A stretch of 64,000 nt of DNA, taken from positions 1-64,000 of the forward strand of contig CAJOIT010000011.1 in NCBI GenBank assembly GCA_905234755.1, given 5' to 3'. How positions within the stretch are numbered: the first letter of the stretch is position 1; each line of letters opens with the position of its first letter. Shown one piece after another: positions 27,066-35,159 of the stretch. Under the pieces are notes generated by a model, which was given only the letters and a program-made list of their open reading frames with translations, was not told the origin of the DNA and did not search any database. This DNA is from an uncultured Bacteroidales bacterium (GTDB lineage: Bacteria; Bacteroidota; Bacteroidia; Bacteroidales; ML635J-15). Made by a program: the position numbers and the translations under genes.

Positions 27066-29532
27066 ATATCAATTTCACAACCGTTATTCCATCTCCGCCA
27101 AATCTAATGTCCTCATCGCTTATAGATTGCACCTGCGGGATTGTCTTGAGATACTGACGAATATTCTGACGCAAAATGCCGTTCCCTCGACCATGAAGGA
27201 TTTTCAACTCATGATGACTTAGCATAACCGCTGCATCAACTAGTTCCTCAATCTTGCGCAAAGCCTCATCGGTACGGTCACCACGCACATCAATGTAAGG
27301 CTTGAAATTCAAAGCCTTTTCGGAATACAATGCCGATGCGGATGACTGCTTGCGCTGGTTGGCATATTCCTCCTGCGACACTTTCTGCAAACGGTCTAAA
27401 GCTACCGACATATACAAGCTGCCGAAACAAACCACAGCCGTCTTGTCGGTAAGACCAGTTACATCCCCTATTGCCTCCTGCCCTGCCAAACGCACCTTGC
27501 TACCTATGTTTATCTTGTCCTCATCGATGGGAACCATTTCCAACTTTTTCTCCTTCTCGCGAGCCAACTTGCGAGCTTCGCGCTCCTCAATCTTGCGCTT
27601 CACATATTCGTACTTGCGCGCAAATTCGTTCTCATCTACCTCCTTCGACTTCTCGAAATCCTCCTTGAACTGCTTTATCTCCTCACGAACCTCGCGCGTC
27701 TTGTCCTTGTCGGCATTACTGCGCTTTATTTCCGATATGGTATTCTCTATCTGTTTGTTCACACCATTGAGCAACTGCTCGGCCTCAGACCGCGCACTTT
27801 CGATAATCTGCTTGCGTTTGGTCTTAATGATTTCCAACTCCTCGAGATTCTTGCGCAATGCCTCATCAACCTTCTTGCTCTGCTCGTTCACCTGCTTGCG
27901 TTTGCGCTCCCAATAGCGCTTGTCGCGCATAAGTTCGCGCAGAAAACGATCAATGTTCATCTGCTGGGTGCCAGTTTTCTCAACGACCTTACTAATTATC
28001 GCCTCTGGCAGACCAATTCTGCGCGCAATCTCCACAGCATACGACGAACCAGGGATTCCAACCTCAAGGATAAAGGTCGGCTGCATATTGGTATGGTCTA
28101 TCAGCATGGCACCATTAATGATTCCATCGGCTTCAGCAGCGAAAACCTTCAAATTGGTATAGTGAGTGGTTATCATTCCAAAAGTTTTCGAAGCATTTAA
28201 CTGTTCAAGTATTGCCTCGGCGATTGTTCCTCCAATAATTGGGTCGGTGCCGGAGCCAAACTCATCGATGAAAAGCAAAGTCCGCGGACCAGCATTTTTC
28301 AGGAAATGCTTCATATTGACAAGATGAGAACTATATGTACTCAAGTCATTCTCAATCGACTGCTCATCACCTATGTCAAGCATTATTTCAGAGAAAATGC
28401 CGAACGAAGATGCGCCACCTACAGGCACTGGCAGTCCACACTGCAACATATAGGAAAGTATGGCGGCTGTTTTCAGACAAACACTTTTTCCGCCAGCATT
28501 AGGACCAGAAATCAACAATATGCGGTTTTCGGAATCAAGGCGGAAAGTTGTGGGAACAATTTCGCGGTTTTCCTTTTTAAGGGTTAGGTATAGAAGCGGA
28601 TGCTTTCCGCGCACAATGTCAAGGCATGGCTCATCATGCACCGATGGAATTATAGCCTCGATTCGTATTGCAAACTTTGCCTTGGCACGAATGAAATCCA
28701 ATTCTGCAATAACCTGCGAAATGTTCTTCAAGTCGTCGGCGTATGGACGGAACTCGCAGGTAAGTTCGTAAAGAATCTTCTGTATTTCACGCGCTTCGGA
28801 GAGTTCCAATTCGCGGATGCGATTGTTCATCTCAAGCACTTCCTGCGGTTCTATGTACGAAGTCTTGCCACTTGCCGACTCATCATGTACAAAACCTTGA
28901 ACCTTGCGCTTGTATGTCGTCTCAATTGGCAAAACCAAACGACCATTCACCATCGTTGCCGACAAATCCTTGCTTACCCAGCCCTGTTCGCGGAAAGAAG
29001 TAAGTATCGAATTCAACTTGCGCGACACCGATTCCTGCGTAGAAATGAGCGAAGAGCGAATTTCGCGCAGCTCGGGAGAAGCGGTATCCTTTATATCGCC
29101 GTTCTTGGTCAAGACAGATTGCAGACGGTCGTAGAGATAAGTCGGGAAATTAGCTGAATCGACTATTTGTTTCAGGTTGGGGAACTCATTTTTGTCATCC
29201 GTGCGGAAAAAAGCACGCAAGGCACGACAATTTTCCAATATCGTGCGTATGTCAACAAGTTCGAATAGTTGCAGGCAAGTTCCTTCCACTCGCATTCGCG
29301 ATGCCGCCTGCGAAACATCTGGGTAATTGTTCGCAGGATAATTGTCCTTAAGCATACAAATGCTCATCATTTCGTTGGTAAGAGCCAGCGATTTGCGGAT
29401 ATAGCCGATGTCAGTAGAAAAAGCAATGTCATCCACCAGACTTTTTGCCGGCGAAGCAATGCATTCCGACTTTATCAAGTTGCGGATTTTATCGAAACCT
29501 ATCTTTGATTCAAAATTTTCGGGGAATACCAT
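27064..29532 (-). CDS. mutS2: MutS2 family ATPase/endonuclease
   Basis: An 822-residue protein. It has the MutS core and lever domains, a Walker A motif (SGPNAGGKSV, about residue 341), the Walker B region LLFIDEFGSGTDP, a long charged coiled coil (about 510-650), and a C-terminal Smr nuclease domain with the signatures DVRGDRTDEAL and LHGRGNGIL (about 742-822). MutS2 suppresses homologous recombination or acts on collided ribosomes depending on species. Length and order are normal. Its left end shares a bidirectional terminator with the GLUG giant. Confidence 0.95.
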   Translation of the reverse strand: MVFPENFESKIGFDKIRNLIKSECIASPAKSLVDDIAFSTDIGYIRKSLALTNEMMSICMLKDNYPANNYPDVSQAASRMRVEGTCLQLFELVDIRTILENCRALRAFFRTDDKNEFPNLKQIVDSANFPTYLYDRLQSVLTKNGDIKDTASPELREIRSSLISTQESVSRKLNSILTSFREQGWVSKDLSATMVNGRLVLPIETTYKRKVQGFVHDESASGKTSYIEPQEVLEMNNRIRELELSEAREIQKILYELTCEFRPYADDLKNISQVIAELDFIRAKAKFAIRIEAIIPSVHDEPCLDIVRGKHPLLYLTLKKENREIVPTTFRLDSENRILLISGPNAGGKSVCLKTAAILSYMLQCGLPVPVGGASSFGIFSEIMLDIGDEQSIENDLSTYSSHLVNMKHFLKNAGPRTLLFIDEFGSGTDPIIGGTIAEAILEQLNASKTFGMITTHYTNLKVFAAEADGIINGAMLIDHTNMQPTFILEVGIPGSSYAVEIARRIGLPEAIISKVVEKTGTQQMNIDRFLRELMRDKRYWERKRKQVNEQSKKVDEALRKNLEELEIIKTKRKQIIESARSEAEQLLNGVNKQIENTISEIKRSNADKDKTREVREEIKQFKEDFEKSKEVDENEFARKYEYVKRKIEEREARKLAREKEKKLEMVPIDEDKINIGSKVRLAGQEAIGDVTGLTDKTAVVCFGSLYMSVALDRLQKVSQEEYANQRKQSSASALYSEKALNFKPYIDVRGDRTDEALRKIEELVDAAVMLSHHELKILHGRGNGILRQNIRQYLKTIPQVQSISDEDIRFGGDGITVVKLI

Positions 29533-29681
29533 AAATTGATTTACGATTGACGATTTTAGATTGACGATTGTGGAATTGTATGGTGTCTAACATTCTGATT
29601 ATTGAGTTGGCACAATGTCGGCATACCTGTTTGACCTTCCAAAAACTAGAAATCAGAACCAAGAAACCAGAAATACATTTC

Positions 29682-29999
29682 TTACTCCTCCGTTATAACC
29701 AAGAAAATATCCTCATCCTCCTCCTTCATATAGTACTGCTCGCGAGCAAACTTTTCTAGCTCTTCCTTTCCTGACATAAGTTCTTCGAGACGGGTACTGT
29801 TTTCAAGATTTTCCTGCTCGTAGTATTTCTCGGTTTCATGAAGTTCATGCAACTTGCTCATCTTCTGGAATCTATCTACAAGGTTGAAGTTGTCGAAAAA
29901 AATTATCCATACCAAGAAAATGGCAACAATAACTCCTGCTATATACAGGAACCTCCAATTCCTAATCTTTTCTAATATTTTCTTTATCTTTTCTTTCAT
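29682..29999 (-). CDS. Septum formation initiator protein (FtsB/DivIC-like)
   Basis: A 105-residue protein with a short basic N-terminus, one membrane helix (FLYIAGVIVAIFLVWIIFF) and then a periplasmic coiled coil (about 45-85) ending in KFAREQYYMKEEDEDIFLV. This is the classic FtsB/DivIC layout; these proteins bridge FtsL and FtsQ in the divisome. I use the ATG at 29999; an in-frame TTG lies one codon upstream. The next gene on this strand, mutS2, is 149 bases away across a repeat-bearing spacer. Confidence 0.88.
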   Translation of the reverse strand: MKEKIKKILEKIRNWRFLYIAGVIVAIFLVWIIFFDNFNLVDRFQKMSKLHELHETEKYYEQENLENSTRLEELMSGKEELEKFAREQYYMKEEDEDIFLVITEE

Positions 30000-30312
30000 C
30001 AATGCAAAAGTAATCGTTTATCACCTGTACCCACACAATAATGGCATTTAGTTTTCAACAGGTTAATATTTAATTGTATTGTGGGCTAACTGGCTAGCAG
30101 GCTGAAAGGCTAAAAGGCAATCTTCAAACCGCTTCTAAATGTACAGACAGAAGACCTTGCGTCTCAACAACAATAAACAACCACAAAACTAATTTCTTCC
30201 GCCTACCATATTGCTATATTAACAACCCCAGTTTAATTAAACATTCAACCAATCGGTTTCTGTTTCAATCTAATGCACTACCTTTGCGCGTCAAACAATA
30301 AAATATTCACAG
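30000..30312. repeat. Repeat-bearing spacer before the DUF819 gene
   Basis: No gene. It includes an AGGCTNA array (about 30086-30121: GGCTAACTGGCTAGCAGGCTG), AT-rich unique DNA, and the -7 box TACCTTTG at 30279-30286 that serves the DUF819 gene. Confidence 0.65.
30279..30286 (+). promoter_or_regulatory. -7 box of the DUF819/Omp85-type operon
   Basis: TACCTTTG, 27 bases before the ATG at 30313. The -33 region reads GTTTC rather than TTTG. Confidence 0.5.
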
Positions 30313-31524
30313 ATGAGAATAATAATTGCAATCTCAATATACCTTCTGTTCCCAATAATCATAGTTTCGGCTTTCCACAAATGGAAAATATTGCAGAAAA
30401 TAGGTACAGTAATATTGGCTTACGCAGTAGGCATTATAATGAGTCTTACGGGATTCGTAACTTTTGAACCCGGCACAGCCGATGCCGCCACATTTGAGAG
30501 CATACAGAAAATGATAATGAACATTTCGGTGCCGCTCGCCATACCGCTTATGCTTTTCAACTGCGACTTCAAGATGTGGACACGCGCCCTGCCAAAAACA
30601 ATTCTTGCCCTTGTCGGCGGAATTATAGCAATCGCTGTCGCAGTAATTTCAGGATTCTTCATTTTCCGCAATACTGGCGTAAACGACATCGAAAATGTGT
30701 CGGCAATGATGACGGGCATTTACACCGGCGGAACAATGAACTTCAACGCACTGGGTGCCGCTCTTGGCGTTGACCCCACAACAATCACCCTCGTGCTCAC
30801 GTTCCAGATGCTTATAACTTTCCCGCTGATAATGTTCATCACTGGTGGCGGATACAAGCTTTTCCGTAAAATCCTGCCTTTCCCCGATGAATCTACAACG
30901 ATAACTATCAACAGCAACATCGAAGACCACGGCATCGAAAACTACGGAATGATGCTCAACAAGAAAGTCTTCCCGAAGACAATGCTCGGACTGCTTCTGT
31001 CAATTGGATTCCTCGCAATAGGCGCAGGACTGTCGATGCTGCTCTACAACTTGGGCGTTGTTGGCGATCAGGAAACTGGCACTGGCAAACTCAACGAACT
31101 GGTAATCATCCTTACCATAACCACGCTGTCGATAATAGCATCGTTCTCGAAGAAAATCCGCGAATTGCCCAAAACCTTCGAACTCGGCATGATATTCATA
31201 CTGATATTCAGCATAGCGGTTGCATCGCAGTTCAATCCATACAGCATCGACATGTCGGCAATTTCGCTTGGGCTGTTTGTCCTGTACATAATGCTGGTGT
31301 CGGTAATTATCCACATTATTTTCTGCCGATTCTCGAAAATAAGCGGCGACCTATACACCGTAGCCCAAGTTGGACTATTCTGTTCGCCTCCATTCATTCC
31401 GCCTGTAGTCGGTGCAATGGGCAACAAGAAAGTGCTTATCAGCGGTATCGTAATCGGACTTATCGGCTACGCAATTGGAACATACATGGGTGTGGGAATT
31501 GCCTACATGCTGAAATTATTCTAA
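30313..31524 (+). CDS. DUF819 family membrane protein
   Basis: A 403-residue inner-membrane protein with about ten hydrophobic segments in two halves. Recognisable parts are SVPLAIPLMLFNCDF, MTGIYTGGTMNFNALGAAL and CSPPFIPPVVGAMGNKKVL, which match the DUF819 (YjcL-like) family. The two-halved fold and glycine-rich helix breaks suggest a secondary transporter, but the substrate is unknown. The following Omp85-type gene starts 18 bases later, so the two are probably co-transcribed. Confidence 0.85.
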   Translation: MRIIIAISIYLLFPIIIVSAFHKWKILQKIGTVILAYAVGIIMSLTGFVTFEPGTADAATFESIQKMIMNISVPLAIPLMLFNCDFKMWTRALPKTILALVGGIIAIAVAVISGFFIFRNTGVNDIENVSAMMTGIYTGGTMNFNALGAALGVDPTTITLVLTFQMLITFPLIMFITGGGYKLFRKILPFPDESTTITINSNIEDHGIENYGMMLNKKVFPKTMLGLLLSIGFLAIGAGLSMLLYNLGVVGDQETGTGKLNELVIILTITTLSIIASFSKKIRELPKTFELGMIFILIFSIAVASQFNPYSIDMSAISLGLFVLYIMLVSVIIHIIFCRFSKISGDLYTVAQVGLFCSPPFIPPVVGAMGNKKVLISGIVIGLIGYAIGTYMGVGIAYMLKLF

Positions 31525-31542
31525 AAATCAAAAACTTAATAT

Positions 31543-32937
31543 ATGAAAAAAATCATAATCCTTGCCGTTATTGTTGCTCTTGCAGGCAATGTAATGGCAT
31601 CGACAGAAGCGAAAGACACATCAAAGGTCAAGACAGGATGGAACTTCGGAATACTGCCAAGCGTCGCCTACGATGCCGACCTCGGATTCCAGTTCGGAGC
31701 ATTGTCGAACATATATTACTACGGCGATGGAAGCCAATATCCAGAATACATACATTCGTTCTATGTTGAGGCGGCATACACAACAAAAAGGTATGGACTT
31801 TTCCGTTTCTTCTACGACTCGAAATATTTGATTCCCGACCATCGTCTTACGATAGATGTATCGTATCTTCCCGATGCAATGTGCGACTTCTATGGCTACA
31901 ACGGCTACCCGACGCTTTACCACATGGGCTGGCACAATGCAAAGAAGGATTCGAGCGAATACCTCTCGCGTGCATTCTACAAGTACAAACGCGACCTAGT
32001 GCGCGTGGCAGCCGACATAGAAGGGACAATCTCTGGCAACTGGAAGTGGAATGCCGGTCTGGGCGTACTCGGGTACATGATTGACGAGTGCGACATCGAT
32101 ATGCTCAACGGCAAACGCCAGCCCACCGACAGAAAATACCTCGACCCGTCGGTACAAGGGCTTTATGAACTGTACAGGAATTGGGGAATAATAAAAGCTG
32201 ACGAAGCCAATGGCGGTTGGCATCCCTATGTACGCGGTGGCTTTACCTTCGACAGCCGCGACAAGCGCTCTAATCCATCGCGCGGAATCTACGCCGATGC
32301 TTTCTTTACCTACTCGGCAGCATTTGGCAACCAGACAGAATACAACCACCTCAAGTTCAACTTCAACTTCAGGCAGTATGTGCCGATTTACAAGGACAGG
32401 GTTACATTTGCATACAGAATCGGAACTCAAAATACAATTGCAGGCGAATCACCGTTCTACATGAATACCTACCTCAACACGCTTTTCATACAGCGCGTAA
32501 TATATGAAGGTCTTGGCGGTGGAAATTCGCTGCGCGGAATTATGCGAAACAGAATCCTAGCGAATGGCTTTGCATACGCAAATGTCGAACTTAGGACAAA
32601 GATTGTAACCTTCGACATCGGAAAGCAGCATTTCTACATCGGACTGAACCCATTCTTCGACTTAGGCGTTGTTACCCAGCCCTACAAACTTGATGAAACA
32701 GAAATAAGGACAGCCATAACAGCCAACAACATCGCAACTGGTCGCACAGACAAGTACGAAGACTACTTTAACCTGTCGAGAAAAGAAACATACATGCCTC
32801 ATTCGGCAGCCGGCATCGGACTGAAAGTCGCCATGAACGAAAACTTCATCCTCTCGGTCGATTGGGCTACCGCCCTGAACAAGCAGGATAACGGCAAGAT
32901 GATGAATTTCTATGTGAAGATGGGATACCTGTTCTAG
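31543..32937 (+). CDS. Omp85-superfamily outer-membrane beta-barrel protein
   Basis: A 464-residue protein with a signal peptide (MKKIIILAVIVALAGNVMA) and no POTRA domains. The body is a beta-barrel, with many alternating aromatic strands and a terminal strand ending FYVKMGYLF. The motif LGGGNSLRGIMRNRI matches the conserved LRG loop of Omp85/surface-antigen barrels, and VRGGFTFDSRDKRSNPSRGIYAD matches the preceding strand pair. Short POTRA-less members are common in Bacteroidota; their role is unclear. Linkage to a DUF819 permease hints at a shared transport or envelope function, which is inference. Confidence 0.85.
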   Translation: MKKIIILAVIVALAGNVMASTEAKDTSKVKTGWNFGILPSVAYDADLGFQFGALSNIYYYGDGSQYPEYIHSFYVEAAYTTKRYGLFRFFYDSKYLIPDHRLTIDVSYLPDAMCDFYGYNGYPTLYHMGWHNAKKDSSEYLSRAFYKYKRDLVRVAADIEGTISGNWKWNAGLGVLGYMIDECDIDMLNGKRQPTDRKYLDPSVQGLYELYRNWGIIKADEANGGWHPYVRGGFTFDSRDKRSNPSRGIYADAFFTYSAAFGNQTEYNHLKFNFNFRQYVPIYKDRVTFAYRIGTQNTIAGESPFYMNTYLNTLFIQRVIYEGLGGGNSLRGIMRNRILANGFAYANVELRTKIVTFDIGKQHFYIGLNPFFDLGVVTQPYKLDETEIRTAITANNIATGRTDKYEDYFNLSRKETYMPHSAAGIGLKVAMNENFILSVDWATALNKQDNGKMMNFYVKMGYLF

Positions 32938-33232
32938 AAGTAGTTTATGGGTTTGAAATGGTTTATAAGTTAGAGGTTGTTCAAGGATTCAAGAGTTCAA
33001 GGGTTAATTCAAGGATTTAAACAATTTAAAACTACCTCAAACAACATCAAACAATTTCAAACTATCTCAAACCACCTTAAACTTTAAACTTTGAACTTTG
33101 AACAACTTAGAAACGGCTTTAGCCATTGAAACAGCGAAGCGAGAACGGCGTAGCCCTCAACGAAGTTAAACATAGAAACGGGCAAAGCCCATAGAAACAA
33201 AAAATATTTTACCTTTGCAAAAAATATAACTC
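32938..33232. repeat. Dense micro-repeat spacer before the FucP-like gene
   Basis: No gene. A TTCAAGGATTCAAG array (32977-33030) passes into CAAACAAC/CAAACTATC words (33030-33080), TTTGAACTTTGAAC (about 33085-33103), and then a string of mini-hairpins: CGGCTTTAGCC, AGCGAAGC, CGGCGTAGCC, AACGAAGTT and GGGCAAAGCCC, joined by ATTGAAAC and ATAGAAAC linkers (33113-33200). A -7 box (TACCTTTG, 33210-33217) follows. Confidence 0.8.
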
Positions 33233-34888
33233 ATGACCGATAACAAATCAAAAACCAACTACGGTGCCCTGTCGATACTTATAATAGTATTCTTCTTCTG
33301 GGGCTTCATGGCAGCAGGAAACAGCATTTTCATTCCGTTCTGCAAGCATTATTTCAACCTCGACCAGTTCCAAAGCCAGCTTATCGACTTTGCATTCTAC
33401 CTGGCATATTATGTCGGAGCTTTGATACTTTTCGCATATTCGGTTGTCAGACGCAACGATTTCATAGCGCGATTCGGCTACAAGAAATCCATAGTGTTCG
33501 GACTACTATTTTCGGCAGTGGGTGCGGCTGCAATGATTGTCGCTGTAGGCGCAAACAGCTTTATGGGAATGCTTATCGGTTTGTTTGTAGTGGCACTCGG
33601 ATTCTCGTTGCAACAGACGGCAGGAAATCCGTTTGCAATAACCCTTGGTCCTCCAGCGACAGGTGCTTCACGAATCAACCTTTGCGGAGGCCTCAACTCG
33701 TTCGGCACAGCCATTGGTCCTATCATTGTTGCTCTATTGCTTTTCGGCACTACGGCAGCCGTAAGTGACGAGGAAATTGCAAACCTTGAAATCAGCAAGG
33801 CCGAAATATTGTATGCAGGTGTTGGCGTTTTATTCCTCATAGCCGCAGCAATATTCTTCTTCTCGAAGAAATTGCCAAACGACACTTCAACCGAAAAGAC
33901 CGAAAAGACAAGCAAGGCACTTGTCGCTCTCACAATAATGACCGTATTGCTGGTGGCAATGTTTATACCGGTGTTTATGAGCTATCGTGAAAGTTTTGCA
34001 GACATGGAGAATGTTGAGATTTTCCGCGTGATATTCCTGATGGCAGCACTTGTGATAGTCTTTGTAACATTGCTTTCTGTCAACGGAATGGCAAAGAAGA
34101 AACCGGAAGGCTGGGGTGCAATGAAATATCCGCAGCTTGTATTTGGTATGCTTGCAATCTTCGTCTATGTAGGCGTTGAAGTTTCGACCGTAAGCAACTT
34201 CGGCGAACTTTTGCAAAAACCAGACTTTGGAGGATTTGCAGCCAACGAGGTAGCTCCTTTCATTTCGATGTACTGGGGCAGCCTTATGATTGGTCGCTGG
34301 ACTGGTGCAGTTGCCGCATTTGACTTCAAATCGACTACCAAAAAGATTCTTACCATAGTTGTACCATTGGTTGCATTCGGCGTTGTTTTGGGCGTAAATG
34401 CAATTTCACAGTACAGCATAACGGCTCTTCTACCCTACATTGCACTAATAGCAATACAAATCGCAGCATTCTTCTTCACAAAGAACAAACCAGCACGCAC
34501 CTTGTTTATTTTCGCAGTGCTTGCCGTCTGCATGATGCTGATAGGCATTTGCACCGAGGGAATGGTTTCGGTTTATACAATTATGGCTGGCGGTTTGTTC
34601 TGCTCAATTATGTGGTCTTCAATATTCAACCTTGCACTTGCAGGACTTGGCAAATATACAACTCAAGGTTCTGCATTCCTTGTGATGATGATTCTCGGTG
34701 GCGCAGTAATCCCGCCTATCCAAGGCAAGTTGGCAGACTATATGCAGACTCTTTCATCAACTGACGGCTTCGGAATACATTACTCGTATGTAATTCCAGT
34801 GCTATGCTTTGCATTCTTAGCTTTCTTTGCAATGTATGTAAAGAAGATTTTGAAGAAGCAGGGCATCGACTACGATAGCGAAGTGTAA
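33233..34888 (+). CDS. FucP-like sugar:H+ symporter (MFS, FHS family)
   Basis: A 551-residue inner-membrane transporter. The N-terminus (FFFWGFMAAGNSIFIPFCKHYF) and the motifs QQTAGNPFAI, LCGGLNSFGTAIGP, SMYWGSLMIGRW and SIFNLALAGLGKYTTQGSAFL match the fucose/glucose/galactose symporter group. It is about 110-140 residues longer than typical FucP. The extra length lies in the middle (about residues 220-290), where two more hydrophobic segments (ALVALTIMTVLLVAMFIPVF and VIFLMAALVIVFVTLL) flank a polar loop, so I infer about 14 membrane helices. The substrate is probably a hexose or fucose but is not determined by sequence. It is a single-gene unit. Confidence 0.85.
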   Translation: MTDNKSKTNYGALSILIIVFFFWGFMAAGNSIFIPFCKHYFNLDQFQSQLIDFAFYLAYYVGALILFAYSVVRRNDFIARFGYKKSIVFGLLFSAVGAAAMIVAVGANSFMGMLIGLFVVALGFSLQQTAGNPFAITLGPPATGASRINLCGGLNSFGTAIGPIIVALLLFGTTAAVSDEEIANLEISKAEILYAGVGVLFLIAAAIFFFSKKLPNDTSTEKTEKTSKALVALTIMTVLLVAMFIPVFMSYRESFADMENVEIFRVIFLMAALVIVFVTLLSVNGMAKKKPEGWGAMKYPQLVFGMLAIFVYVGVEVSTVSNFGELLQKPDFGGFAANEVAPFISMYWGSLMIGRWTGAVAAFDFKSTTKKILTIVVPLVAFGVVLGVNAISQYSITALLPYIALIAIQIAAFFFTKNKPARTLFIFAVLAVCMMLIGICTEGMVSVYTIMAGGLFCSIMWSSIFNLALAGLGKYTTQGSAFLVMMILGGAVIPPIQGKLADYMQTLSSTDGFGIHYSYVIPVLCFAFLAFFAMYVKKILKKQGIDYDSEV

Positions 34889-35054
34889 AAAATAGTTGAA
34901 AATTGAAAGTTGTAAAACAATTGTAGCATCGCAATGCTTTGCGATGGTTCAAAGATTCAAAGATTCAACAATTTAATGATTCAATAATTTAAAAATTCAA
35001 GGATTCAATCGTTCATTCAAACCGAAAAGGATTAGGGATGGTTTTCAAGACAAA

Positions 35055-35080
35055 ATAAGGGCGCAATATTGCGCCCTTAT
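35055..35080. terminator. Palindromic terminator after the FucP-like gene
   Basis: A 26-base perfect palindrome: ATAAGGGCGCAAT followed directly by its complement. It lies between two converging genes, so it may act in both directions; only short T-rich tracts flank it. Confidence 0.6.
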
Positions 35081-35113
35081 TGTTTGATATTGTATGAATC
35101 TAACGGCAGAAAA

Positions 35114-35135
35114 AGGGCGGAAATACATCCGCCCT
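35114..35135 (-). terminator. Terminator of the TonB/PKD/PKD operon
   Basis: Stem AGGGCGGA/TCCGCCCT with loop AATACA. On the minus strand it is followed by TTTTT. It lies 25 bases beyond the stop of the last gene. Confidence 0.8.
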
Positions 35136-35159
35136 AAAAACAATTAATATGACAAAATT

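Noticed and set aside
32938..33232. CRISPR array or attachment site
   Set aside because: The units are too short and variable, with no constant repeat/spacer alternation and no integrase gene nearby.
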